Source: Theocolax elegans
Taxonomy: Eukaryota; Arthropoda; Insecta; Hymenoptera; Cerocephalidae
Direction: 5' to 3'
Assembly: GCA_026168455.1 (NCBI GenBank)
Contig: CM047427.1
Coordinates: 12,181,505-12,245,504 of the forward strand
Length of the DNA stretch: 64,000 nt
Positions 25,128 to 38,833 of this stretch are shown here, piece after piece. Under the pieces are notes generated by a model that saw only the letters and a list, made by a program, of their open reading frames with translations, did no database searches and had not been told where the DNA came from. Position numbers and translations under genes: made by a program. Position 1 is the stretch's first letter. Each line of letters begins with the position of its first letter.

Positions 25128-26440
25128 ACTTGCATGTGTTTCATCGAATCGTCCTTTTAAAGTAAACAAACGAACGACGCGATTCCAATAAAAATTATAA
25201 CCTAAAGATCGCAACTTTATCGCTTCTTTTCGGTATCTCGTGCTGTACTGTTGTTTATAGAATTTCGTAAACAGTATAGGAAAAAATCACTTACACTCTT
25301 AATAGTAACTAATAATTATAATGATATAGACAATTATTTTTGTTTGGTTTTTAGAATATTTTAATTAAGATTTTATAAAATCTTTGTTTTATTTGCATTC
25401 GCTTATCAGAATCTTTATTTTATTATATGAAGGTAAATTAAATCGTTAGTAATTTACAAAATTTTGCACAACACAGAAACTTACTGTACGTTGTAATGTA
25501 CATACTCATAAATTTTTATAGAAATTACACGATTTTGAGTTGACATTTAATACATAAATAATCAAATAACATACAAGAAAAATGTTTTTTATACGGCAGA
25601 AAAAGTCTAAAACGGTTAAATAAGTAAATATTTGTATCAACAATAAGTTAATTAAATCTATAAAACTCTAAAGATGATCGCATCACACAAAAAATTCAAT
25701 CGCAATATACTACGTGACATTCGATTCTACAAATAAGTTTATATTACGAAGATACCATTTGTTACTTAAAATATTTTTACAAATTAAAATAAAACAAACT
25801 AGTAGGCAACAATAATAATAAAATCTTATCCAACAATCGTGCAATACGAAGAAACTGATAGAAAATATATAGAAAGATAAAATTTGATATATAAAACATA
25901 TATATATTTACGAATGGAAAGAAAAAAAAATAAAAAAAGATCGCAGAGAAGATGGAGCCGAGATTCGAATTGACTGGCGATTGCGCGAAAGGTTACGTGA
26001 CTGGCCTCCTCCGAGGTTTTCCGTACACGGTATACGTGAGAATTTCGGGAGCTCGCGTACCGTGAATTTGGCAAATTGCACTCAATAGTGCAGTTTCGTG
26101 GCGTACAGACTCCTACCTCGAAAGAGTTTTTCGCGTATGCTTCGTTTTATTCTTCGGACTTTCCCTTATTTTTTTTTATGCCGGTGGAAAAAGATCTTTC
26201 TGCTGAGGTGAGATTGAGTTTTACTTCGGGTATGGAGAAACTCTTAAAACTGTAATACGAAACGACGTAGTTTCTTTTTTATCCATCCGCTTTTCGATTT
26301 GTTTCATATCTTTTTTATTATAATTTTATTACGCGTTATTTACGAATTTCCACGAAACTAAATACTCCCCCGTAAATAAAGTTCTATATATATATCGTTC
26401 CTTTCAAAAGTTCATTATCACATACATTGTTTATATAATT
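25128..26440. other. AT-rich non-coding stretch
   Basis: No gene. A complex patch at 25940-26120 contains a minus-strand frame (25826-26074) without recognisable motif. Confidence 0.5.
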
Positions 26441-27130
26441 CTGGATGAGTAAAAAAAACAAAGATGAAAAGCTTCGCTCCGCCGTAACAACAAGAGCGTA
26501 ACGTTAACTAACCACCGAGTTGAAATAACGCAATTAGTAATCCTGAAACAAACTTGAAGCACGTTAATCGAATGCTAACTTTGACACGCAATAGTTTGCC
26601 CGTTTGTGGAATGCACGCGTCGTAATGATGCGCCCCTCCTATGGCTCTAAAATTTTGAATCCTCTCCAAAACTGTACAATCCAAAAATGTATACAGTATA
26701 TAAAAAAATTATAGTATATTACAAAATTCCAGGAGGATCGCTGCCCGATTGTCTCTTTAACAAATGAAAAGGTATTTAATTCACAAAGGTTGATCAGCGT
26801 TTCCATACATCGGGCCGGCTATTATGTCGAGCGGAACCTCTGAAAAAGGGGTAAAAGCAACCCATCTGCGTGATTCTAATTAAGTGCACCTGAATCCATT
26901 CATTAGGATCGATCGATCAATCGTTCGGTGTGCCTGAGGTATCCGACAGCCTAATTTGGCCAATCGAGAATCGCTTCGTCTTCGTTAGCATCGGATAAAT
27001 CACTCGATATATATCCTCCCTAACTTACGCATTTCTCTCCTCTCTCACAACTGACACATGAGTGTCATTTCGAATTATTTCCGTTTATTATTTCGTCAGC
27101 CGTGCCAATTTAACTCTCCTTCTTTTCTTT
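26441..27130. other. High-complexity non-coding block
   Basis: About 700 bp with little simple repeat, moderate GC and several homeodomain-type cores (CTAATTAAG near 26877, CATTAGG near 26902, CTAATTTGG near 26951). It also holds a perfect 6-base inverted repeat, TGACAC at 27052-27057 with GTGTCA at 27062-27067. No open frame of note. Such islands in AT-rich insect intergenic DNA are often conserved non-coding elements, but conservation cannot be judged from one sequence. Confidence 0.3.
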
Positions 27131-28352
27131 TTTATCGTATAATACGAGATTCATCAGAAACTTATTTTTTTATTTTATTGATTCGTATATAATACAATAA
27201 TTATTATAAATTGTAATTAACAAAGTAATTTATATTTAAAAAAAACGATAAAATCATTTTGGATTATTAAACGCTATAATTTATTGGGAATTTATTGAAA
27301 TCAATAAAAAATAATAACCGTTGTATATGAAAATTGCATTAACTTCATATATAACAATTGACAATCCTTCGAATAACGCAGAGCAGTGTAAATTTTACCC
27401 GAGGCTTATTAAAATGGATTATGTTTACGCGTATTAATAATGTAAATTAAAATTCACGTTGAGAATATTCTAAAGTAAAATTGATGTAAATTTAACTACC
27501 GTAACATATTAACCTAAATATATGTATATATATAAATAAAGATAAATTATACACTGTCGTCTATCTATGACACTTCACTTTCATTTTCATTTATGACATA
27601 ACTAATTATTTTACTACTTTGAGCCCACGCGCATTTACGAAAACATTACAAAACACAAAGGAGGGGGACGCTTTTCACCAAATCCAATTAGCATGCAAAT
27701 CCGTTAATCAGAAGAATTATATTATGATTTATAAAAGAAAAAGCGAAAAAAGATACATTTTTACTTACAAATTTTCGTGAAAGTCAAACAACCGAGTGTA
27801 CAATTATATACACGTTTGTATACACACACATATATATTTGTACACGTATACGTGCGTGGATGCAAATTTTTTCGAAATTATGCCAGTCTCGTGGATCGCT
27901 CGCGAGGGGTCGTAAAGCTCATTTAACGCAACACCCATCCATGCGTCGTGGCTTTAAACGACGTGTTAATTATCCAGTCTTTATTGCTGAACACGTGTTA
28001 ACGCGTGGGAAGACAACCGCGTGATATCCTGGTCAAACTAAATGTTGTTTTTTCTTTTTTCACGCATTCCGCTGTACAGTGTACGAAGGTAGCAGCAGCG
28101 ATTAAACGATTTGATCGTTTTAAAATTTCATCGGAAGATTTCCTTAAAATTTACAAAAAAAGAAAAAAACAACCTCGAGTCGATTGTCTGTCTATTGTCC
28201 TAAGTGTCCCCTTTTCCACCAGCCGTTTTTTGTACGAAAGTGCACTCGACTTTTGGAAACAATAGGAAAATCAGCCGGAAGAGCAACCCTCTTCAAACTT
28301 TTACGCGTTGTATACCTGGTTGTTTTTCTTTCGAAACAATTGGTACGAGGGT

Positions 28353-28358
<6 letters not shown>
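27131..28358. other. Non-coding stretch with an octamer-containing patch
   Basis: AT-rich except near 27660-27710 and 27840-28330. The latter part overlaps frames of 86-95 codons on both strands that run into the GA tract and look like repeat translations. Nothing is called. Confidence 0.5.
27683..27710. promoter_or_regulatory. POU octamer beside homeodomain cores
   Basis: A perfect octamer ATGCAAAT (27693-27700) lies between CCAATTAGC and CCGTTAATC within 30 bp. The octamer is the POU-factor consensus, and ATTA-type cores are generic homeodomain sites. The tight arrangement is suggestive, but every part is individually common. Confidence 0.25.

Positions 28359-28435
<77 letters not shown>
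28359..28435. repeat. Long (GA)38 microsatellite
   Basis: An uninterrupted 77-base GA tract, the longest simple repeat in the window. It generates the Arg-Glu and Ser-Leu repeats of the overlapping open frames on the two strands, which should not be taken as proteins. Confidence 0.97.
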
Positions 28436-28438
<3 letters not shown>

Positions 28439-28861
28439 GAGGTCGGACTAGGGGATTTCCCCGAGGCTGCCACCAGCAAAGCAATTAGCGGTTTATTACG
28501 AGACCGTTGTCCGTTTTATATTGACGGGTTTTGACCGAAACGTCGTTGAGATATCGGGGAGATTTTATAGGTATACGAGGGTTATGTATTCCATCGAGTT
28601 TGACGAGTATTTAGGGTAAATAATACGGTGCTTTATATGTTTTAATGCTTTTAGTTCGAGGGTCGCGGGTATACCTACTTCAATTAACGATGATATCTTC
28701 GTTAAAATTTCTTCCCCGTACTTCAACGTAATTAACATCGATCCGATAAAAGAATCTAAATAACATTGTACGTGTACAATATTTACAGCATCCCGATTTA
28801 AAAGATATTTTCTCCACATTGCAAATACACAAATCCAAATCGCAATCACATTATGTACACA
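28436..28861. other. Complex non-coding patch between GA tract and MITE
   Basis: Moderately complex sequence. A minus-strand frame of 94 codons (28565-28849) has no recognisable domain. Nothing else is visible. Confidence 0.45.
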
Positions 28862-29058
28862 TACACAGAAAGAAATGATTCAGTAAATTTTACTAAACGC
28901 GGTGACACATTGCCAAAACACCTAAAAAATTACTAAACTTTTAGTCAATTTTTAATGAATTTTCTATCAATCTTTACTAAAAGTTCAGTAATCTTTTTGC
29001 GTTTTGGCAACCTATTATCGTATTAATGAATATTTAGTCAAATTTCTCTCTCCGTGTA
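28862..29058. mobile_element. Complete hairpin MITE with TA target duplication, 193 bp
   Basis: The element spans 28864-29056 and is flanked by TA at 28862-28863 and 29057-29058. Its ends are CACAGAAAGAAAT and, reverse-complemented from the right, CACGGAGAGAGAAAT. Most of the element folds back: TTGCCAAAAC and ATTACTAAACTTTTAGT in the left half match inverted counterparts (GTTTTGGCAA, ACTAAAAGTTCAGTAAT) in the right half. TA duplication and ends beginning CAC fit Tc1/mariner-type MITEs. There is no coding capacity. Related ends occur at 24805 and, more distantly, at 54668. Confidence 0.75.
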
Positions 29059-32000
29059 CACGCGACAGAAGAAAACGTAATAGAAATAAATAAAGAAACA
29101 TTACTTTTTTAATATTCCGAGATTATCCAAGCGATCACCGATGAAAATTACATTGAATACACATATTTACCGAGTCAATCATAAAAATATATATATACAT
29201 AAAATGTATATTTCCGTAATAACAATTTACATGCATGCTTAAAATTTCCTGTAACTTAACCATCAAAATAGATACCGTACGTTTACTCAAAGTAACAGAG
29301 GTAAACACTAACAATGAATTAAACAATATATGACAAGCAGATATAATAACCATTGTACAACGCAAGAGAAATCTAGCGTTTTCAATTCAGGATCGAAATG
29401 CTTTCCACGAGATTAAATATTTTTAACGAATTTGACAATAACGCACTAGCCTCTCATCAACAAAAATAACCACATTCAATACAAATAATGTAAAATACCA
29501 ATTACATTCGGCACGTATACTTGAATATAAAACAAAAGATATGAAAAAATACAATAATCTGTATAATGTTAAATAACGATGGTACGTACAATACTTGATA
29601 GATTTTATAAATTCCATTAAAGTGAAATAAATAGAAAACCAAAACACTAAGTAAACAGATTCCAAGTTCCCGATACCTAACACAAGGGGACGTCACTTAA
29701 ACCGAATAAAAAAATGTACATAGATTTCTAAAATGTTTAGTACACTGAAATGAAAAACTACGGGGAAATTCCTGGGCATCCCCCGAAGAAGACGCGGTTG
29801 ATCGACAATTAGTACCTTTATTAAACCATTATTTATAGTCCCCTCGCTATTTATGACGTGACTGTCTCTCTCTCTCTTTCTTTCTCGTCACATGTGCGCC
29901 GGACACAAAATCCCCATTTCACCCGTAATTTTCGAGGATAAATGACGCGCAGCCTCGCGTTAGGATTTATAGAGGCCCGGGGAACCGTTTTGTAACACAC
30001 GTGTCTCTTTCTATACGTATATGTACAAAACTATATGTAACATGTGAAAATCTGACGCTTGTTATTCCAGGTTGATCAAATGTGTCGTGATACAAGTATG
30101 GGTACACACACACATTTTCTTTAGCCTCGCCTTCGTTTCGACCGAGCTGACGATGAAACCCTCTTGGTGTTACAAGATCCGTAATTTGGATTACGTACAA
30201 CGTTGATTTTGTAAGCGTAAAGCCTTTGATCTAGGAAATGTTTAAGATAAGGAATAGCTTTGCACTGTTACCGTAAATTAGATCAACCAGAAACTGCAGC
30301 TCATTCTCCTTTTATCCAGACGAGGAAATTTGTTATATAACATTTTCCTTTTTGCAATTTAAAAATTCCTCGGACGAATGAAAATAGATGTACGTTTCTT
30401 TTTATTATTAGAATCTCGATAAAGACGTTATTGGTACGGCTATAAGCTAATTTCCGAGCAACACGTCGGAAGTACATAATGCGATCTCTTAAAAATAGAA
30501 AAATAAATTATCTTAACGTAAACCTTATAAAAGTTCAACGACACGTCAATGAAACTTTAAATATAACCAGACGTGTACACGAACGAAACGGCGAAGAAGA
30601 GGTAAAAAAGAAACTTCCAAAATTTACGTTCACTTAACGCAAAAATGCATTATTCCCAGCCAAGTAAACTCGTAAAAAAAAAACGAGAAGAGAAGCAACT
30701 AAAACGCAGAGGAAAACTGTTATTTCGATAAAGTCAAATCTTCTCAAGTTTCAGGCTTCACCTCTTTCAACACATCGTTAAATCAATCCACTCTACGAAA
30801 AGGAAGAAAAAAAAAACTATCGGATATCAGAGAGAAAAAATTGTCACAGTCCATAATTTTCATCTCGGTAAACGACGTTATCCATCGCATCTCGTCATTG
30901 AAAATGTCCGTGGTACATTCGTATCTAGTTGGTACCATCTGATTTTCTATTACACGTGGCTCGATCTCACAATTTGATTGCGTACGCGTCGAGAAAAGAT
31001 ATTCTATCGTCTCTTCCACCCTTTTATCGATTGCCTTTTATACTTACCAAGTTGCGTCTCCTCGGATTCCTGAATCCTTAATATGATTACCGTTCTCCGT
31101 TAGATGCCGATTTTTCTTAGCTCATTTTATATTTTTATTTTCCTTAATTTTACGTTCATCAATTTAATTGGGAATTTAAAATATTCGTAATGTTTTTTTT
31201 TAATTTAAACTTAACAATATATATTAAATTATTTCTCTGCGCATTCTTCGTTATTTGGATAATTAATTTTGTGGTTGAAATATCTACGTTTTATACGTGC
31301 ATGCGGTGTATTAAATGGTAATTAAATTTTCATTTTACCGGTTCGATAATACTTATTGCGGAATTTTCGGCGTACACACTTGCTTATTGTTTTTTATTAT
31401 ATTCATTTTATTCTACACATTTTCGAACTGTAGCGAGTGTACACGAATATTTCAGAAAATAAACGCAGTTATAATAACGTATCGATTATTATTTTTTTTT
31501 TCTCCAATTTATTTGAATCGCACATTCTATTTACTTAATCAATGATAATTATAAATGCGTTCAACAAACATGCCGAGAGATTCTTAAATAAAGTACCTCC
31601 CGTAAATTCCCTTCGTACAAATCGAACGAGCAAATAAACAAACCATAAATCGAGGCTCTCGTTTAAAAAAGTAAAGTATATTTCAAATGTGGTATATAAA
31701 TATATATATATGTACGAAAGCTATCCGGAATACTCCGAATTTTCAGCGGCAAACACAACGTATTTAGTTTCCAGCGAATGTTTGTTTCGTACGAAAGTGC
31801 CTGTATACCAAAGGAACTTGAAGAGAGTAAGAGGGGGGGGGGGGGGGATTTACAAATCGACGCCGATCAAGTTCACCCTGGTTAGCAAATAATCCTTCGT
31901 GCTATTCCGGTGTTGAATATATATACGTTTACTCTCGGTGCATCCGCGATTTCGTCGACGGCATTAGCCGAAAATAGAAACCGCTGGAAATTTCTGCGCA

Positions 32001-33990
32001 AGGAAGTGTTCCGCGCGTGACTTACTGCGAAAGATCGCTTCCTTCATACAAATATATGTGTGTGTGTGTATGTATGTGAGTGAAGATTTTTTGGAAACGA
32101 GTTTTTCTTTTTTAGATGAGAGGATAGATTGGTTATTATATATATCTTACTCGTTTTTCTTTAAACTAACTAGAGTTAAAATTTAGAGAAAATAATTCAT
32201 CGTTAATAATTATTATCCAATGGCTTAAAATATTTTGTTTTTTTTGACAATTTTTGTAATTTTCTTTTTGTACCAAAATTTTTTAAGCATAATGCTTTTA
32301 TTTAATTTTAACAGTAAAAATAAATATGATTCAATCCTTTTCAAAATTATTATTAATAATTTATTCTAATTTTAAACACAGCAAAAATATCTCTCATTAA
32401 GGGGATGTTATATCCAAATTACAGAGATCTATCTAGAAAATCCCACAAATTTTAAAATCTAATTATAAGAAAAATCTGAAAAAAAACTTACAAATACTGT
32501 AAAATAATAGCGTGACAGAGAGACTTTTACGAAATAATTAATTATTAAATAATTATACATAATAACTATTTTTGGTTGGTAATATGTAGCTATAGAACAA
32601 TGATTCATTACTGAAAAAATTCACAGGTTATCTCCAAACGAACACAACACCTAAATTTCTTGTTAAATAAAAAACAAATCATTTTTCTGTTTTCTGGAGT
32701 TTACATCCCGTTAACAATGGAAATTGCTTAAATAAAAAAAAAAGTTAACCCATTCTTATATCTTTAAGAGAGCAAAGCAAACACTTATTATATATTGAAA
32801 TGAATAAAAATTATTAAAATATTAAAATTGCATAAACAAAAATTAATATTAAATTATATTTTTATAATTTGCGTTGAAAATCCCAACAAAAGACCAAGAA
32901 ATCCATTCGTTGAATCGTCGTCTTGAAAAGTCACTTGTGGTATAAAGTTCACTTTAAATTACTGAACCAACAAATAAACAAATAACAAATACCCAGGTTT
33001 TTAAATTGTTTAATGATTTTGAATGAAAAAATAATAAATTGTTATCATGAACTATAATAAATTGAAAGTCTTGAAGATTCCATTTTTGGAAGTGGACTTT
33101 GCAACTCGTGCCTTGTCAGGAAGATTATACCCGTCGAAGAGATATTTGAATTCTTAACTATATAACAAATGGGTTTCTGGGACTTTTATGAGGATTTTTA
33201 ATAAAACACGTAAATTATATTTGTGTCTAATGTTCGTGGAAAACTTTACACTTATATCACTTTAGTATTTATTATTTATTTCAATATTTAATCAATATTA
33301 CTTACTCCCCTAAAGAAATATTTTTGATATTTTTTACGCTACGTGCATTCAAACCTTTTTGATAAATCTAAATGTCTGAAATCTAAAACCTAACATTCGA
33401 ATAAATGGATAGAATAGCGATTTTATGACCACGTGTTCGTATATCACTTTTTAAAAAAAAAAATAAACTTGCTACTGCTGCGTATACGAAAAAGTTGGAA
33501 TGTGAAATTCAAAACTGTTAAGAGCACAGCGTCAATAAGAATATATAAAAAAAAATATTGAAAACAATATTAAAAATTTGGTAAAGTGCCCATACCTGCA
33601 TTATTATACGTTTATTTAAACAATGCTTAAAAGTCACATTTCACTTAAATTTGAAAGTAATAAAATCTGAAAATTGATCAATAAACGCCCGTAGAACAAA
33701 ATGTTCTAAACTAACGACGAAACGAAACAGTAAAATTGAACAACCGATCAAAAGAAAAATGTCATAAATCACAAACAGCTTTCGCCCACGTCAAATATTA
33801 TAATAAGAATTTTAACGTTAAACCTTAAAAAAAAGTGGTACGACAGATAAAAGGGATTAAAGAACAGAACGGTTCGCTTTCTCTCTTTGGCTTGTTCATT
33901 CAACTTCATTTACCCAAAAAAAGACTAATATAGAAAAAACTGAAGAAAAACGTTCGGATACGCAAGCGCATTAGCTTTTAGCCTACGAGC
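29059..33990. other. Long non-coding stretch
   Basis: AT-rich with complex patches at 29770-30230, 30880-31090 and 31720-32040. It contains the G15 run at 31833-31847 and a short (TG)n near 32057-32070. A phrase at 33090-33160 reads open for about 25 codons but has no recognisable motif. No duplication, transposon end or RNA gene was recognised. Confidence 0.5.
31833..31847. repeat. G15 homopolymer
   Basis: Fifteen consecutive G after a GA-rich run. It is long enough to be hypervariable and hard to sequence; exact length should not be trusted. Confidence 0.9.
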
Positions 33991-35220
33991 TCTAAAAAAA
34001 AAATAATTCCGAAAATTACGCGTGGTTGCGGGAGTATTCGCTCACCCCTTCATCGTCCTCCCCATTAACGGACTCTCGGACTGCTCGTTGAATTTTTTAC
34101 GAGTCCCTTCAGCGACGGGAGCTTGCACGCGCTTTCCTTTCAAAGAGTGTGAAAAGAGACGACTCATTATATACTCTGGGCATCCGCACAGTTTTAGAAA
34201 TTTAAATTTTCACTTATACACACATTGCAAGAGGTAAATACTTGGAAAATACTTTATGCTTTTTTTTTATGAATAATGATTATAAAAGTATACATGCATA
34301 TTCGTACGTAATAAAGCTCTTAAAATCTCGTAAAATAGGTGTACCTCGTTAACTTTGACCAAAAAGAAAAAAGGAGCCAATAAGCTATAAAAATCCGTTG
34401 GAACGAATTAATAGAAAAAAAAGTTGTAACGAAAGAAAAAAATCTCGGTCATTAAAAGACCTGTAAAAAAATATTCATGTAAAAAGCTATAAACTACCCA
34501 GAAAGAAACTTTCTCCCAACAACTCTCGCACAGAGTGGTAAAAGGAAAAAGAAAAACAAATCGAGAATGTCGCTCTACAAAACGGTGTGCGTCAAAGGGA
34601 ACTGTATGGGTCATTCAACAAATCGTAAATCCCAACGTTAGGGATCGCGTCCGGAAAAGATTATCGCATCTCTTAGGTACGAAGGTCTATGCGGGGATTG
34701 CCATAATTTTGATTCATCTACCAAGTGAATGAGAAGTTGCGCGTGTCCCGCACTACCAAACGGGACTTACTACATATACGTATATACACATCACACACAT
34801 GTATGAAAATGCAATTCAAGAGGCGCTGAATTGCGCTTAGAAATTATAAAGCGCGCGAGAGGGAACCGCTTATCTGTATAGGCACGTACGTAATTTTGCG
34901 CGGCGGAAGAGACCCTTTGACTTTCTCGCTCTTTCTCTCTCTCCCTCTCTATCTTTTGGGATGGTTTTGATACCTCCACGCGTGTGAGTGTATATATACG
35001 CCAAAGAATTTTTTTTATTCGTCGGAGATGAGTATGGAGGTGACTCGATATTTTCATACGCGAGTCATCAAACTTTGTCAATGTTTTTACGAGTTATTTC
35101 TTTTTCTTCTTTACCTACCTGCTACTCACAATTTTATGCGGGAGATTTGCTCTTTTTTATTTCAATTTAATTACTCAAAGAATCGTACGATTCACTCGGT
35201 CGACTTGTCACGAAAATAAA
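33991..35220. other. CpG-rich and TC-rich patches, no gene
   Basis: Complex sequence at 34020-34200, 34590-34740 and 34800-35060, with a TC-rich run at 34921-34955. Several overlapping frames of 60-96 codons occur on both strands. None has a domain or convincing splice context, and the 96-codon minus frame at 34791-35081 partly translates the TC tract. Confidence 0.4.
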
Positions 35221-38200
35221 CATCGGTTATGTACTTTTGAACGACTGCAATGAATAAAATTGACTAGAGAGAACGGCAAAAGATTACTTTTTATTTCAAT
35301 TTTTAATTCATCGTTTAACAAATTATAGATAAAATCAATTTTTATATTCCATACATTTGAGAAACTCGTTCAAACATATATGTAGATGCATATTTTTTTT
35401 ACAAAACTATATTAAAGCTTGCGAAAATGTGAAGTAAAATATATTTTAAGCTTCTTCAGTATCAATATTTACTGCGGTCGTTTAGTCAATTTTAAAAAAA
35501 TTACCAATACAAAAAATCTTATGTTATTTTGAGTATAAACTAAGTATTCACTAAGGTTAATAAGCCTACAATATTTAATTATTAAATTAATTTAAAATAA
35601 TTCAACTTTTGTAAATTAAATGCTTAAATGTTTTAATATATTTATATGAAAATCGTGATTTGTGAAATCGATGTGCATTGACGCAACGCGCGTAAACACT
35701 TTATAACCTGCAATCGCTCTATGGACGACAATGTATAATATCTTTAATATCAATTGTTTTTCATGAGCATCATTACACCTATAAAGTAGAGAATACTATG
35801 ATATTATACAATATTTTTGGCTTTGTACTTGACGTATTCTCTTCAAGGGGAAAAAAATGTCAAACCAAATCAGTAATTTAAATTCTCCGTATATATTTGA
35901 AATTATTGACTGACAAATGTTTTTATAAAACTGTTAATTATTCTTTTTATAAAAATGTTTTATATTAAAATTGAAGAAAACTAAGGAAAACGTTATCTTT
36001 TACTAAACTTTAATAAATCATTGTGTGTTCAAGACGATTAGTACATTAATTGTCGCAATTAATTGTTTTACAAATTATATACTCATATATCCTGTACTGA
36101 GATTTAAAAAAGTTTAATACAACTGTACCAATCGCCTATAGAAACTTTAAATAATCATAGATTGCATGCAAGCAATGTTTTTCTTAACTCTATATAAAAT
36201 ATTACTTTTTGTAATAACAATACTTCTCAAATGGTTAATGACTCGAATAGTATTAAAACGAGTTTGAAATTCTCTTAAAAGAAAGATACCATATTCCAAA
36301 CTACAAAATATTGTCTTTCAATAAATATCATGGAAAAAGATGCTAGTAAAAATTACAATGATATTGAGTAATCATAAGATGAGTGGTACAGACTTGACAA
36401 AATATAAAAATTACTATTTTTATAAAAAAAATTCAGTACAGAGTTATTAATATTTATTATATCTAATGAATTTCTCCAAAAATTGTAGTAAAACTTTACA
36501 ATACAATATACTAGTTTATATCTGATTATTAATAAAATCTAAATGTTAATTATCTTGCTTAAAGATAAAGTAAAACTAAATGTTTAGCAAATTAAATACC
36601 GAAGTAAATGAGTAATATTTATTTAACGGAATTAGAATTTTGTACTTTAATAAATTTTTCTAAAGCGTTTAGTCATCACTTGACCTTTTTTTGCGTGCAG
36701 AAAATCCAAATGTTACGTACTTCAAATACGTCAATATAATGACACATAAAATAAAAGTAAAAAAGCCATTGCACGCGTCGGCGGCAATGTGTTTAGCAAT
36801 TACTAAAGTAGAATTCAAGAAAACAAATAGACACGTAAGAATGCAGTAAATTGCCTACTTTTGTAATTATGAAAATGCATAAAAGTGCTTTCAACTCGGT
36901 TTGCAAATTCTTCGGAATAAAGTATGAATTTTAAGGTAAATACGCGGGTGTCGTCGTTTTAAACAAAATTTACGAAAAAGAGTAATTGAAAATGCAATTA
37001 TCAAAATTACACACATCGTTCACGCGCGCAACCGTCTTTTCTCTACGTGAATTGAAAACCCGACGCAAAACGTATATCGAAGAATGTGCACCAATAAACC
37101 GGTAATTCAATAATACACATATCGAATTCTTATTATTACTTATTTCTTCTTCTCCTTTGTATACAAAACTTTCACGATATTCTTTACTCAAGAGTGTGCA
37201 TGTGAGAGAGAAAGAGAGCGATGGAAGAGAAATGTACACGAACACGAAGAGATGCTTAGGTTATTATATATGTGTCGCGTGCAGAGGGAAGGCAATTACC
37301 GGTCTACAAGATATATCCGAGTGGAAGAAAAAAAAAATCATTATTCCGAATGTCCCGGTTTTCTGCCTTCGGCAGTTGTGTTTTCTTCTATTCTATAGAC
37401 TGCACACACCTATAGCTCGCGTATTACACGCGTTATTAAAAGTTTTACGCGTTTCTTTTATATACGAATGAGATACGCGTACAAGTTGAATACGTACGGC
37501 GAGATTTCCAATATTCATTTCTTATTTTAACTGACAAGAATCCTTTAAAGAATTTTAATTCCATTTATTATTGGACGTGCGCGCTCGATGGAATTGCCTT
37601 GATTGATACGAATGCCGTTGATTAAATCGATTCTAATATGCATGTATCGTATGACTTTGTACATCCTTGGATATTTCCAATGAAATCACTCGAGATCCCT
37701 CGTATAACGACAGCATCTTCTTTTTTTTTATTATTCAACGTATTGTCCTTTTTCAATATTGTTTAAGACGTGATATGAAGGATATAATTATTTTATATGT
37801 CAAACTAAGAGATATACGCATGTGATATATACGAATAAAATAAACTTTGTAAAAATTCGGATGACTGTACAATTTTAAAATGTAAACTGACTCACTCGTT
37901 TTTTCGAGCATAAAACATCCGAATCCGGATGAAAAAACAATATTTTTTGCAACAAAAAAAGGATAAACAGAATTTTGAAAAACAAGATACGACACTAATA
38001 AAAACAGCGTATAAAAAATTAGTAAATTTTAAAGCAAGCTTGGGGTGCTTCAACAATCATAATTTTTTAAGTAAATATTAACACGTGTACCTAGAAACTT
38101 TGAGCATAATTTATAACAAAAAAAAGACTTAATTACATATTTTAATGTAATGTAATACTCAGATTTTACTGGCCGAATCAATAGAGACGAAAAAACTATT

Positions 38201-38590
38201 TTAATTAAATTGAGAATATTTATTTACCTATATAGAGTAGTTTCTTTCATTGTTTCGTTCTCAGTTCACGTGATCGACCAAAATGGAATGTGACATCTCG
38301 AAGTATAGTAAAAAATAAAATATTTTGTCAACATTTTTCATACACCAGTTTTCATTAAACGCATTAAAAATTTAGAAACGATGGAGTAAAACGCGTTATT
38401 CAATAAAACTGTATTGTACATCGAAAATGAAAAATCGAAAAGAAGACATTAGTGCAGGATTTCACGAGAGATTGACAAGACAATAAAAAAAAAAGAAAGA
38501 AAACAGATAGAGATAAATTCAAAAGGCACGTGGCGCAGAATAATTCAGTTAAACATCGCAAAAGCGAGTCGCACACGTCTATATACATAT
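35221..38590. other. AT-rich non-coding stretch
   Basis: Very AT-rich from 35270 to 36950, then a more complex patch at 37000-37500 with frames of 91 (minus) and 104 (plus) codons that overlap each other and show no family features. Nothing else. Confidence 0.5.
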
Positions 38591-38612
38591 ATATAAATAC
38601 GTGTCTATAAAA

Positions 38613-38639
38613 AGAGAGAGAGAGAGAGAGAGAGAGAGG
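38613..38639. repeat. (GA)n microsatellite
   Basis: Uninterrupted 27-base GA tract at the left edge of the 38.6-39.5 kb island. Confidence 0.9.
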
Positions 38640-38799
38640 GATGAAAAAAAGAGAGAAAGGTGCAGTAACAAGCTTTCGTTAATCGCTTGAGATCCACCAG
38701 CCCGACAAAAAATAGTCGGTATTTGCGTTACACGGGCGCCTCAAGTGCGCAAAAAGAAGGGAAAAAGTATAATCGAGACAGCCGGTGCAGAATGAAACC

Positions 38800-38833
38800 G
38801 AGAGAGAGAGAGAGAGAGTGAGAGAGAGAGAGA
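38800..38833. repeat. (GA)n microsatellite, one interruption
   Basis: A 34-base GA tract broken by a single T at 38819. Confidence 0.9.

Noticed and set aside
28192..28488. Frames with long Arg-Glu or Ser-Leu repeats.
   Set aside because: They are direct translations of the (GA)38 tract.
31041..31048. Minus-strand donor TTG/GTAAGTATA as an exon end.
   Set aside because: GTAAGT is expected dozens of times in 64 kb on two strands, and no acceptor or convincing frame lies upstream.
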